DNA of 6,621 nt from contig LCOP01000050.1 in assembly GCA_000996605.1 (NCBI GenBank), positions 1 through 6,621 on the forward strand. Direction: 5' to 3'. A program made the position numbers and the translations under genes. The DNA is from Parcubacteria group bacterium GW2011_GWA1_47_8 (lineage in GTDB: Bacteria; Patescibacteriota; Minisyncoccia; Phycocordibacterales; UBA1550). Positions 1 to 6,552 of this stretch are shown in pieces; positions within the stretch are counted from its first letter, which is position 1; each line of letters begins with the position of its first letter. The notes under the pieces are model-generated. The model had not been told where the DNA came from, did not search any database, and saw nothing but the letters and a program-made list of their open reading frames with translations.

Positions 1-75
1 TGCAGAGGAAATATGGAAGCCAAATGTATTAAAAACCTATTAAAAGTGACTGAGGATCTAGGAGGATTACGGTAA
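1..75 (+). CDS. Possible 3' end of a plus-strand gene entering from the left
   Basis: Frame 1 is open from the window edge to a TAA at 73-75, giving 24 codons that end in ...KVTEDLGGLR. An ATG lies at 13. The composition is AT-rich and the residues look like a plausible protein C-terminus. However, the other two plus frames also give short plausible tails (stops near 41 and 30), so the choice of frame rests only on length. If real, the gene converges on the aminotransferase, whose stop is about 45 bases further on. I recognise no family. The neighbouring sequence to the left is needed to decide. Confidence 0.22.
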   Translation, partial: CRGNMEAKCIKNLLKVTEDLGGLR

Positions 76-119
76 CAGTTTATTTTGGCCTATAGCGGCA
101 GATTCCCCACGAAAGAAGC

Positions 120-1421
120 TTACGCCGCCAGATATGTTTTGATTGCACTGGCGATTGTCTCAAGCGTTTTCTTGAATTTCGCCGCGTCAGGCTCGAGGAG
201 GGTGATGCGAAAACCTTGCAAATCGGAATTGAAACCGGAAAGTGGCACCACGCAGATTCCCGTAGCCGCCATGAGGTAATACACAAATCGTTTGTCTGGC
301 GCCAAACCATCAAGCGCGCCCTCGATAAAATGTTTTACTTTTGGATTTTCAATTCGCAAGGATTGTTCATCACTCAAAACACCATCATCAAAGACGACGG
401 AGAGATAAAATGCCCCTGACGGCTTTGGCGCGACGACGCCCCTCACCCCGCGAAAAATTTCGTACGCCGTATCCGCACGCTTTTTGTACACCCCTATTCG
501 CTCGGCGAGATGCGCACGGTATCGCGGATCGGAAAAGATTTTGGGAAGCACTTTTTGCGGAAGTGTCGTCGAGCACACTTCGAGCATCTTTGCATCAACA
601 AGCGTTTTCGCATACCGCGCAAACGCGGAGTCCTTCGTCTTATTATAAAACTCAATCCACCCGCACCTGCCCCCCGGCCACGGAATCTCCTTCGAAAGCC
701 CTCGCATTGCAATACCGGGTACGTCGCCCAAAACTTTGGAGAGTGGCGCGAACTTCTCTTCGCCGTACACAATGTTGGCGTAAATCTCGTCGGAAATAAT
801 GAACAAATCAAACTCGCGCGCGATCGCGACAATCTCGCGAAGAATCTTTTCGGGATACACCATACCCGTCGGATTATCGGGGTTGATGATGAGGATTCCC
901 GCGATGTGCGGATTGTATTTTACCTTGTTGCGCAAATCCTCGAGGTCGGGCAACCAGTTGCGGTGTGGATTCAAGTTGTACGTAAGGTGTGGCGACCCAG
1001 CATGCGCACCCTCGGCAGACGAATGCGTCGAGTATGCGGGGTTGGGACCAATTACCCGCGCAGAGGGGTGAAGGTACGTGTAAACTTTTGAGATTGCATC
1101 GCCGAGACCGTTGAAAAACAAAATGTCCTCGGCAGTAATCTCTGCACCCCCCTCGGCATTGCGGATCTTTGCCAAAAACTCGCGCGTTTCAAGAAGCCCC
1201 TTGGTCGGCGAGTAAGCAAATGCTTTGTCGTCATGCGCAATGGTTTCCGCGATAACATCCTTGATCCACGGCGAAATAGCTTCACCTTTTGCCACAGGGT
1301 CGCCAATATTTTCCCATGAGATTGCCGTGCCGAGCACCTCTATCTTGCGCGCGACCTCGACAATCTCGCGAATCTCATAGGTAAGCTCGTCCGCTCCCGG
1401 ATGTACGATATTTGCACGCAT
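120..1421 (-). CDS. PLP-dependent class I/II aminotransferase, complete
   Basis: A cytosolic fold-type I, pyridoxal-phosphate enzyme that probably moves an amino group between an amino acid and a 2-oxoacid; the substrate cannot be read from the sequence. With the start at 1421 it is 433 residues. Visible landmarks are the YSPTKG segment (about 70-75), NPDNPTG (180-186), SDEIY with the cofactor-binding Asp and Tyr (about 210-214), SKE with the Schiff-base lysine near 244 followed by WPGGRCGW, and a C-terminal QGFRITLLEP carrying the usual carboxylate-binding arginine. I chose the ATG at 1421 because the homologous-looking sequence begins right after it (NIVHPGADELTYEIREIV). An upstream ATG (1433) and GTG (1460) in the same frame would add 4 or 13 unlikely residues. 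No Shine-Dalgarno site precedes the start, and a -10-like box ends 7 bases upstream, so the mRNA may be leaderless. The gene is GC-rich, unlike the operon to the right. Confidence 0.93.
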   Translation of the reverse strand: MRANIVHPGADELTYEIREIVEVARKIEVLGTAISWENIGDPVAKGEAISPWIKDVIAETIAHDDKAFAYSPTKGLLETREFLAKIRNAEGGAEITAEDILFFNGLGDAISKVYTYLHPSARVIGPNPAYSTHSSAEGAHAGSPHLTYNLNPHRNWLPDLEDLRNKVKYNPHIAGILIINPDNPTGMVYPEKILREIVAIAREFDLFIISDEIYANIVYGEEKFAPLSKVLGDVPGIAMRGLSKEIPWPGGRCGWIEFYNKTKDSAFARYAKTLVDAKMLEVCSTTLPQKVLPKIFSDPRYRAHLAERIGVYKKRADTAYEIFRGVRGVVAPKPSGAFYLSVVFDDGVLSDEQSLRIENPKVKHFIEGALDGLAPDKRFVYYLMAATGICVVPLSGFNSDLQGFRITLLEPDAAKFKKTLETIASAIKTYLAA

Positions 1422-1428
1422 ATTGAAG

Positions 1429-1456
1429 AGCATACACCGTGCACGAAAATTCGCAA
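1429..1456 (-). promoter_or_regulatory. Candidate promoter of the aminotransferase
   Basis: On the minus strand TTGCGA (1456-1451) is followed after 16 bases by TATGCT (1434-1429). Transcription would begin at or just before the ATG at 1421, implying a leaderless or nearly leaderless message, which fits the lack of a ribosome-binding site. The match is moderate and was found by eye. Confidence 0.4.
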
Positions 1457-1461
1457 ACACA

Positions 1462-1489
1462 TTGCATTTCCACCCGATTTTGGTAGGAT
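1462..1489 (+). promoter_or_regulatory. Candidate promoter of tRNA-Ser
   Basis: TTGCAT (1462-1467) and TAGGAT (1484-1489) are separated by 16 bases, a good sigma-70-like pair. The predicted start near 1496 lies about 15 bases before the mature tRNA, a normal 5' leader length. Its -35 box lies only 5 bases from the -35-like box of the divergent aminotransferase promoter. Confidence 0.55.
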
Positions 1490-1510
1490 GGGCAAGTAAA
1501 CAAAGTGTTT

Positions 1511-1598
1511 GGAGGAGTCGGATAGTGGTTTATTCCAGCGGTCTTGAAAACCGCCATGCCGCAAGGCATCGTGAGTTCGAATCTCACCTCCTCCGCCA
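1511..1598 (+). tRNA. tRNA-Ser (anticodon UGA), CCA encoded
   Basis: An 88-base class II tRNA. The acceptor stem pairs GGAGGAG (1511-1517) with CTCCTCC (1588-1594), followed by discriminator G and an encoded CCA (1596-1598). The anticodon stem GCGGT/ACCGC (1538-1542/1550-1554) closes the loop CTTGAAA with anticodon TGA at 1545-1547, which reads UCA and other UCN serine codons. A long variable arm, ATGCC-GCAA-GGCAT (1556-1569), is the serine hallmark together with the G discriminator. The T arm is GTGAG-TTCGAAT-CTCAC (1571-1587). It is the only RNA gene seen and lies between the GC-rich backbone gene and the AT-rich operon, a typical integration position. Confidence 0.97.
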
Positions 1599-1600
1599 GG

Positions 1601-1667
1601 ACAATTTTTTATCGTGCAGACCCGAGTGGTAGTGACAAAGCTGTGACCCGACTGCCTAAAAAATTGT
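1601..1667. repeat. 11-bp perfect inverted repeat just after the tRNA
   Basis: ACAATTTTTTA (1601-1611) is exactly the reverse complement of TAAAAAATTGT (1657-1667). Inside, GCAG (1616-1619) can pair with CTGC (1652-1655), and the heptamer GACCCGA occurs twice in direct orientation (1619-1625 and 1645-1651). The T-run starting 6 bases after the tRNA CCA could help end tRNA transcription. The element might instead be a small structured RNA or a remnant of an inserted element; the sequence alone does not decide. Confidence 0.6.
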
Positions 1668-1705
1668 AAATAAAAACAACGACTTTTCGGTCGCTGTTTT
1701 TATTT
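1668..1705. terminator. Probable bidirectional terminator between tRNA-Ser and recQ
   Basis: A 16-position stem (1668-1683 with 1690-1705) surrounds a 6-base loop: a CGAC/GTCG core flanked by an A-tract on one side and TTTTTATTT on the other. Read on the minus strand, every position pairs, with one G-U wobble; read on the plus strand that position is an A-C mismatch, so it should work better for the recQ operon. The outermost base of the stem is the last base of the recQ TAA stop. It sits where convergent transcription from the tRNA and the operon would meet. Confidence 0.78.
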
Positions 1706-2769
1706 TATTCAGCTAATAGCTTTTTTAAACGCGAAGTTATTGCTCCTTTTTCTCTTTCAAAAAAATCAGCAAGCTCCGTAATGCTTTTTCCTTCAGCTCT
1801 TAATTTTTTAAGTTTTTCATCTTCGTCCTTTGTCCAACCCTTGTAGGCATTAGGGTGCTTAATGCGTATATTCGCAACTAAATACACCCTTTTCATGTCA
1901 TAACTTTCAACACCAGTATTTTCTTGAATTTTGTATGTTTCTATATAACATCGGATAGCAGACATAAATAATTTTCCGAATTGTAAAAGTTTTCTGTTGC
2001 CTACGCCGTTAATTTCTAAAAAGGCAGCTGTTGTTTGCGGAAAACAAGTGGCCATTTCATGAAGCGCTTTGTTTCCAAAAATCATATACGGCGGAACATT
2101 TAATCTTTGCGCTTCTTGCATTCTGAGCTTTCTCAACTCTTCAAACAGCGTGCTGTCATAAGCATTGTTTTTGGACAAAGGAAACACATCTCTTGTTTTA
2201 GGAATATTAAAGCTTGCCTTGTATGCTTCGAGCGGAGCTTGCGCAACACATCCGTCGCAATTTCCACAATTATTTTGATCATAAGCTTCGTTAAAATAAT
2301 GAAGTAAAAACCGGCGGCGACACCCGTTGAGGTTACCGTATCTCAAAACCTCATCCAATTTCTCTTGCGACTTTTGCCGTTCTGTTTCGTCCGCCATGTT
2401 ACGTATAAAATAGTCATGTTTAAATTTATCAGCATACGAGAAAAATAAAACACACCTCGCCGGCAAGCCATCGCGACCGGCTCGACCGGTTTCCTGATAG
2501 TATCCTTCTATGGATTTCGGCAAACTATGATGAATCACCAAGCGCACATCTGGCTTATCTATTCCCATACCAAAGGCAATAGTGGCAACCATAATATTGA
2601 TTTCGTCTCGGATAAATTTTTCTTGATTTTCTCTTCTTTGGTTTGCATCCAATCCGGCGTGATATGCAGCCGCCTTAAATCCGTATTTGTTTAAATTTTC
2701 CACCAACTTCTCCGTATCATTGCGCGAAAAACAATAAACACTAATGCTTTCATCAAAGCTGTTTAACAA
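1705..2769 (-). CDS. recQ: RecQ helicase, C-terminal fragment (second RecA lobe, Zn-binding, HRDC, Myb/HTH-like tail)
   Basis: Carries the second half of a RecQ-family 3'-5' DNA helicase. In order: VYCFSR (motif IV, about 11-16), VATIAFGMGIDKPDVR (motif V, 61-76), QETGRAGRDG (motif VI with arginine fingers, 92-101), a four-cysteine zinc site (C150, C168, C171, C174), an HRDC domain (about 203-276, with NVPPYMIF and INGVGNRKL), and a basic tail (about 310-352, GWTKDEDEKL...GAITSRLKKL) resembling a Myb-like or helix-turn-helix DNA-binding unit. Only about 30 residues separate the zinc site from HRDC, so the winged-helix RQC domain of E. coli RecQ is absent. The only start near the 5' end is TTG at 2769-2767, inside the end of the first recQ fragment; codons before homology begins look like a join, not a natural N-terminus. 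It is probably half of a disrupted gene, but a separately translated subunit is possible. Confidence 0.8.
   Translation of the reverse strand: MLNSFDESISVYCFSRNDTEKLVENLNKYGFKAAAYHAGLDANQRRENQEKFIRDEINIMVATIAFGMGIDKPDVRLVIHHSLPKSIEGYYQETGRAGRDGLPARCVLFFSYADKFKHDYFIRNMADETERQKSQEKLDEVLRYGNLNGCRRRFLLHYFNEAYDQNNCGNCDGCVAQAPLEAYKASFNIPKTRDVFPLSKNNAYDSTLFEELRKLRMQEAQRLNVPPYMIFGNKALHEMATCFPQTTAAFLEINGVGNRKLLQFGKLFMSAIRCYIETYKIQENTGVESYDMKRVYLVANIRIKHPNAYKGWTKDEDEKLKKLRAEGKSITELADFFEREKGAITSRLKKLLAE
2753..2769 (-). other. recQ disruption point: frame change with interlobe deletion
   Basis: The first fragment ends ...REDIVKQL-TGA here, while the adjacent frame reads NSFDESISVYCFSR across the same bases. 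In E. coli RecQ, as I recall its sequence, about 41 residues lie between the equivalent of KQL and the SGIIYC motif; here about 5 remain. So roughly 36 codons, including the conserved SFDRPN stretch, appear lost together with the frame. A one-base sequencing slip alone would not explain this. The size is estimated by eye. Confidence 0.7.
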
Positions 2770-3307
2770 TGTCTTCCCGCACTTTTGGAGTAGCAGTAGC
2801 TGTTAGCGCAATCATAGGAATATTTGGAAATTTATTTCGCAATAATTTCAAATTTCTATAGTCCGGACGAAAATCATGTCCCCATTCGGAAATACAGTGC
2901 GCCTCGTCAATGGCAATCAAACTTATTTTCAAGTTGTGTAAAAAATTTTCAAAACCAGGCACGGCAAACCGTTCCGGAGCGATATATAAAATTTTTATTT
3001 CTCCCGCTCCAACCCTTCTCATGGTATCGGCAATTTCAAACTGCGACAAAGCGCTGTTGATAAAATTAGCCGAAATTCCATTGGCGCGGAGGGTATCGAC
3101 TTGGTCTTTCATCAAAGAGATAAGAGGTGAAACGACAATCGTTGTACTGTCCAACATGAGCGCCGGGAGTTGGAAACAAAGAGATTTTCCTCCACCTGTA
3201 GGCATCAAAACCACACAGTCTTTACCAAGCAACACTCGCTCAATAATTTCTTTTTGAAGCGGTCTAAATTTTTCGTATCCAAAATACTTTTTTAATATGG
3301 TTTTCAT
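2753..3307 (-). CDS. recQ: RecQ helicase, N-terminal fragment (first RecA lobe)
   Basis: 184 residues covering the first motor lobe of a RecQ-family DNA helicase. It begins like a normal RecQ (KKYFGYEKFRPLQKEII, motif 0, about 6-22). Next come Walker A MPTGGGKS (35-42), PLISLMKDQV (Ia, 61-70), DEAH (134-137) with the RecQ aromatic-rich loop CISEWGHDFRPDYR (138-151), and ALTATAT (motif III, 167-173). It then hits TGA at 2755-2753, just after DIVKQL. A full bacterial RecQ is about 500-610 residues, so this is truncated and the rest follows in another frame. The ATG at 3307 overlaps the upstream stop as ATGA with no Shine-Dalgarno site, implying translation coupled to the primase-helicase. Alone it has the ATP-binding half but no arginine fingers, so it should not work as a helicase. 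Confidence 0.82.
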   Translation of the reverse strand: MKTILKKYFGYEKFRPLQKEIIERVLLGKDCVVLMPTGGGKSLCFQLPALMLDSTTIVVSPLISLMKDQVDTLRANGISANFINSALSQFEIADTMRRVGAGEIKILYIAPERFAVPGFENFLHNLKISLIAIDEAHCISEWGHDFRPDYRNLKLLRNKFPNIPMIALTATATPKVREDIVKQL

Positions 3308-5445
3308 AAAAGTATTTTGTTTTGTAATTTTTTATAAAATCTATTTCGTTGTTTAAATTGCCTCTCCAAAAACTCAACCTTTTCATCGCGAAAATCAAGA
3401 ATATGTTTTACTCCCTCTCCGCGAAGCCTCCCAACATACTGCGTAATTTTTCCCTCGAAAGAAAACGGAAACGCCAAAACAACGCTACTCACGCCATGCA
3501 AGTCAAAACCCTCACCAAGCAATTGCCCAGTCGTTAAAATTACTTGGAAATTTCCGGCATGAATTTGTTCAATTTTTATTTTTCTCGATCTCGCCGAATC
3601 ATCGCCAGAAATAGCAATGACTTCTGTATCTCCGCCAAGATATAATTTTAGCATTTCGATATGTTCTTTGCGTTCCGTGAGAACCAGCACTTTTCGTGCG
3701 AGTTTTGTTTCCTCCAAAATCGCTTTTACAACTTGTTCGTTTCTAGCGGAATCATAACAAATTGTTTTAGCCAAAGTTTCGTAATGGTCTGTTGTATAAC
3801 GAAAAGGAATAAATAATTGTGTCGGAAAAATACTGACCTCAAATGATTTTTTGCTTTCTTTGTCAGCATCCATAGCAGTCATTTCAGCAATAACCGGCCC
3901 GATAATCAATTCTGTGATTTTTTCCATTCCGTATTTGCGTTCATGGGTAGCAGTAAGCCCAAAGAAATACTTGCTTTTAAATGAACGAATAAGTTCGCGA
4001 TATGTTTTAGCGGGAACATGATGACATTCGTCAACAATGATAACGCCAAAAGAGTCGGTGATCTCTTTCAAGTTTTTATATTTTGCAAGACTTTGAAGCG
4101 TTGCGACAGTAATTTGCTTTCCGACTTTTTTCTTTGTTCCAGAAACAACTCCGATCTGGATTTTAGGAATACCGAGAAATTGTTGGATACGCTCAACCCA
4201 CTGTGATAAAAGTTGATTACGATTTACGAGAATTAGCGCTGGAACACCAAGTCGAGCGACAAGTTCAAGCGCGATAATCGTCTTGCCACTTCCGGGCGGA
4301 GCGACAATAATGCCGTTTGTGTACTCGCATATTTCCTCAAGTAAATCCTCTTGTTCTTCACGTAATGAAATCACCGACTTAAATTGTACCGGCTCAAGTT
4401 TTTTATATCCTTCAATAATTTCATAGGGTAATTCCTTTTCTTTTAAGAATGTTTCCAGTTTGCTGAGAAATCCTCTTGGGAGCAAGATATCACCACCAGT
4501 ATCTTGAATCAAATTAAAATACTTTTCCGTACCAAATACTGATTTGCCAAGTCGCTTTTTGGTTGCGTATTCTTTGTTGAAAACATTAAGTTGGTCTTTA
4601 ATAAATTCAACAACTGCGGCTGGAAGTTCCGATTTTCCGAGATGTAACGATCCGTCAATTTTAATGCGAATACGAAAATTACTGATACTTGATTGTCCTC
4701 TTTTAATTTCGAGATATTTATCTCCAAATAAAGCAGTATATGCGCAATCCAATTCATCATTTGAATTTTTGCGAATAGTTTTCAAAAATTCCCATTGATT
4801 TTTAAACGGGGTAAAAGTTTTAAAATCACAGAATATGGAAAAACCCAATGGCACGCGATCGCCTTGCAGGGGCAGAGCTATGAGATTCCCAAAACCGCCG
4901 TCCGTTATCGTATCTTGATTTGGGAACAATCTGTCAAAACTTATCTCTTTGGAGAATTCGGAATAGTTAAATATTTTTCGTATGATTTCCAAAATAATCG
5001 CTCTGGATTTCCAGCACGGATATTTACCGCCGAAAAATATCCAAACATGACATCCGTTACCCGATCTTGAGATTTCGGCGTAAGCACTAAGTCCGACTTT
5101 TACGCATTCATCGATAAATTTTACACTATCGGCTTCCCACTCTTTCTCGTCAAAATCTGCGGCAATAAAATGTGATGTATTATCTGAAAGTATTGGATAA
5201 ACACCGACAATTTCTTTTCCAAGTAGATGATTTAACAAAATTTCATCAGTAAGCGGAGATAGTGTTTTATGTTCAAAATCTTTAATCGTACCGCCTTTTG
5301 CTCTGTGAGTATTAAATTCATTCCAATCAAAAGAATATGCGGGAGCCCACCCACTTTTGCAATTTTTCTCCCACCTGCGAGGATAGGCATCCGTTCGCCC
5401 GCGAAAAAGAGAAGAATGAAGCGTGATTTTTTCTTGATTCGTCAT
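3304..5445 (-). CDS. TOTE-type AEP primase fused to XPB-like SF2 helicase
   Basis: 713 residues, two catalytic modules. The N-terminal part (about 1-225) matches the archaeo-eukaryotic primase domain of TOTE conflict systems: FIAADFDE with metal-binding D97 and D99, SGNGCHVWIFF with H133, and LFPNQDTIT...GNLIALPLQG (173-194). The C-terminal part (about 355-713) is a superfamily 2 motor: APPGSGKT Walker A (382-389), DECH (472-475), GLTAT (496-500), GEGFDL (motif V, 644-649) and QYVGRLRG (motif VI, 669-676), nearest to XPB/RAD25-like helicases. All key residues look intact, so it is probably active as a DNA- or RNA-dependent NTPase with possible primer or nucleotidyl synthesis. I see no nuclease domain; only about 37 residues follow motif VI. 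The start ATG (5445) has GAGGAG at 5464-5459, with a longish 13-base gap. It lies 9 bases after fic and overlaps recQ by ATGA, so the three share an operon. A defence role is inferred from the family. Confidence 0.9.
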   Translation of the reverse strand: MTNQEKITLHSSLFRGRTDAYPRRWEKNCKSGWAPAYSFDWNEFNTHRAKGGTIKDFEHKTLSPLTDEILLNHLLGKEIVGVYPILSDNTSHFIAADFDEKEWEADSVKFIDECVKVGLSAYAEISRSGNGCHVWIFFGGKYPCWKSRAIILEIIRKIFNYSEFSKEISFDRLFPNQDTITDGGFGNLIALPLQGDRVPLGFSIFCDFKTFTPFKNQWEFLKTIRKNSNDELDCAYTALFGDKYLEIKRGQSSISNFRIRIKIDGSLHLGKSELPAAVVEFIKDQLNVFNKEYATKKRLGKSVFGTEKYFNLIQDTGGDILLPRGFLSKLETFLKEKELPYEIIEGYKKLEPVQFKSVISLREEQEDLLEEICEYTNGIIVAPPGSGKTIIALELVARLGVPALILVNRNQLLSQWVERIQQFLGIPKIQIGVVSGTKKKVGKQITVATLQSLAKYKNLKEITDSFGVIIVDECHHVPAKTYRELIRSFKSKYFFGLTATHERKYGMEKITELIIGPVIAEMTAMDADKESKKSFEVSIFPTQLFIPFRYTTDHYETLAKTICYDSARNEQVVKAILEETKLARKVLVLTERKEHIEMLKLYLGGDTEVIAISGDDSARSRKIKIEQIHAGNFQVILTTGQLLGEGFDLHGVSSVVLAFPFSFEGKITQYVGRLRGEGVKHILDFRDEKVEFLERQFKQRNRFYKKLQNKILL

Positions 5446-5454
5446 ACATATTGT

Positions 5455-6513
5455 TTATCTCCTCTTGTATCTCGTCGCCCTACCAAGTCCAATCTTTTCA
5501 ATCCATTTCAATCTCAAAAGTTTAACGAGAGCTTGATTGATTGTTGGGCGAGGAATGTTTGTGTTCTTAAATATTTCCAATGGTGTAATTTCAACGCCTG
5601 CTTTTGAGATAAAATCCCAAACAACTTGCTGTTGCGAAGATAATAGTTTTTCAACCTCTTCTTTAGAAAGTAGTTGAATGGCGCGTTTAGATTGTTCAAG
5701 AATAATTTTAAAGAAAAAGGAAAGCCACGGAATAATGTTTTCCGTATCCGTTCGGAATGTTTTTTGGCTTTGTCTCAAAGCGACATAATATTCAGGTTTA
5801 TTATCCTCAATCAATTTTTCTTGCGAAATATACGGCATATATTCATATCCGTGTTGCAACAAAAGCAGGTTTGATAAAACGCGCGAAAGGCGCCCATTGC
5901 CATCAGCAAAAGGATGAATAAGTAGAAATTCAACAATAAAATTTCCAATAATTACGAGCGGATGGAATTTCTTTTCCAAAAAAGCATTTTGTGTCCATTC
6001 GACTAATTCTTGCATTTCTTTTGGTGTAAGATATGCTGAGGTTGTATCAAATAATATTTGCGTCGGCTCGCCGTCAGAATTGACCATCGCCACCTTGTTG
6101 TCCGTTGATTTATAATTCCCTCGATGAGCAGTATCTTTTTCTGCGTATTTCAATAATTCTCTGTGAAAAAACTTAATCGTGCTTTCGGAAAAAGGGATTG
6201 ATTTGAACGCTTCGAAAACATTAGTGAGAATTTCAAAATATCCTTGAACTTCTTGTTTGTCACGATTTTTAAATTTTTGAATTGAAAGTCCGCGCATCAC
6301 TCGTTCAACGTCTTCATCGGAAAGTTCCGACCCCTCGATTCTTGTGGACGCACCGGTTGAAGTGACGAGCACGGATTTTTTAAGTTTTCCAAGTACTTGC
6401 GGATCAAGCTTCGCACCGGACACCCACTTACTTTTCAGCAAATCAATTTCATCAATAATTTTGTAAATATCTTGTGGCAAATTCTGTATTCTGTTGTTGA
6501 ATTTATTGTTCAT
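5455..6513 (-). CDS. Fic-domain protein (probable AMPylase) with N-terminal inhibitory motif and winged-helix tail
   Basis: 352 residues from the ATG at 6513. Fic proteins usually transfer AMP from ATP to a hydroxyl on a target protein. The active-site motif HPFADGNGRLSR (200-211) is complete, including the catalytic histidine. STRIEG (56-61) fits the inhibitory-helix pattern [ST]xxxE[GN], lying N-terminal to the Fic core as in class II Fic proteins, so activity is probably restrained in cis. TQILFDTTSAYLTP (about 151-164) should form the target-docking flap. The last 60 or so residues (VVWDFISK...TPLEIFKNTNIPRPTINQALVKLLRLKWIEKIG) look like a winged helix that could bind DNA. A TTG 48 bases upstream in frame falls on the predicted -35 box, which rules it out. 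No Shine-Dalgarno site precedes the ATG. It is the first gene of the operon; its stop region supplies the ribosome-binding site of the next gene. Confidence 0.92.
   Translation of the reverse strand: MNNKFNNRIQNLPQDIYKIIDEIDLLKSKWVSGAKLDPQVLGKLKKSVLVTSTGASTRIEGSELSDEDVERVMRGLSIQKFKNRDKQEVQGYFEILTNVFEAFKSIPFSESTIKFFHRELLKYAEKDTAHRGNYKSTDNKVAMVNSDGEPTQILFDTTSAYLTPKEMQELVEWTQNAFLEKKFHPLVIIGNFIVEFLLIHPFADGNGRLSRVLSNLLLLQHGYEYMPYISQEKLIEDNKPEYYVALRQSQKTFRTDTENIIPWLSFFFKIILEQSKRAIQLLSKEEVEKLLSSQQQVVWDFISKAGVEITPLEIFKNTNIPRPTINQALVKLLRLKWIEKIGLGRATRYKRR
5459..5464 (-). promoter_or_regulatory. Ribosome-binding site of the primase-helicase inside the fic stop region
   Basis: On the minus strand GAGGAG (5464-5459) overlaps the last codons of fic and runs into its TAA stop. 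The gap to the ATG at 5445 is 13 bases. A nearer ATG at 5449-5447 is out of frame with the gene. The overlap supports translation of fic and the primase-helicase from one message. Confidence 0.6.
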
Positions 6514-6552
6514 AATCTTATATGTATAATATGTAAGATTGTATAAGATTAT
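6512..6552. repeat. Candidate operator: three phased TAAGATT heptamers with an 11-bp inverted repeat
   Basis: TAAGATT occurs at 6534-6540 and 6544-6550, and inverted (AATCTTA) at 6514-6520. Centres are 10 and 20 bases apart, so all fall on the same face of the helix. The outer copies extend to a perfect 11-bp inverted repeat, ATAATCTTATA (6512-6522) and TATAAGATTAT (6542-6552). The sites cover the predicted -10 box, the promoter spacer and the fic start codon, where a bound protein would block transcription. The Fic winged helix is one candidate ligand. Confidence 0.55.

Noticed and set aside
85..279. Plus-strand frame with GGAGG at 61-65 upstream
   Set aside because: The start would be TTG about 19 bases from the GGAGG, too far, and most of the frame is antisense to the aminotransferase C-terminus.
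341..799. 152-codon open frame on the plus strand
   Set aside because: Antisense to the same aminotransferase, with a low-complexity Arg/Ser/Pro translation and no recognisable motif.
510..1091. 193-codon open frame on the plus strand inside the aminotransferase
   Set aside because: It is antisense to a clearly recognisable enzyme, and its arginine-rich, domain-free translation is typical of shadow frames in GC-rich genes.
1556..1569. ATGCC-GCAA-GGCAT hairpin as a terminator
   Set aside because: It is the long variable arm of the serine tRNA.
2753..2769. Programmed ribosomal frameshift joining the two recQ frames
   Set aside because: No slippery heptamer or stimulatory structure was seen, and a frameshift would not restore the missing interlobe segment.
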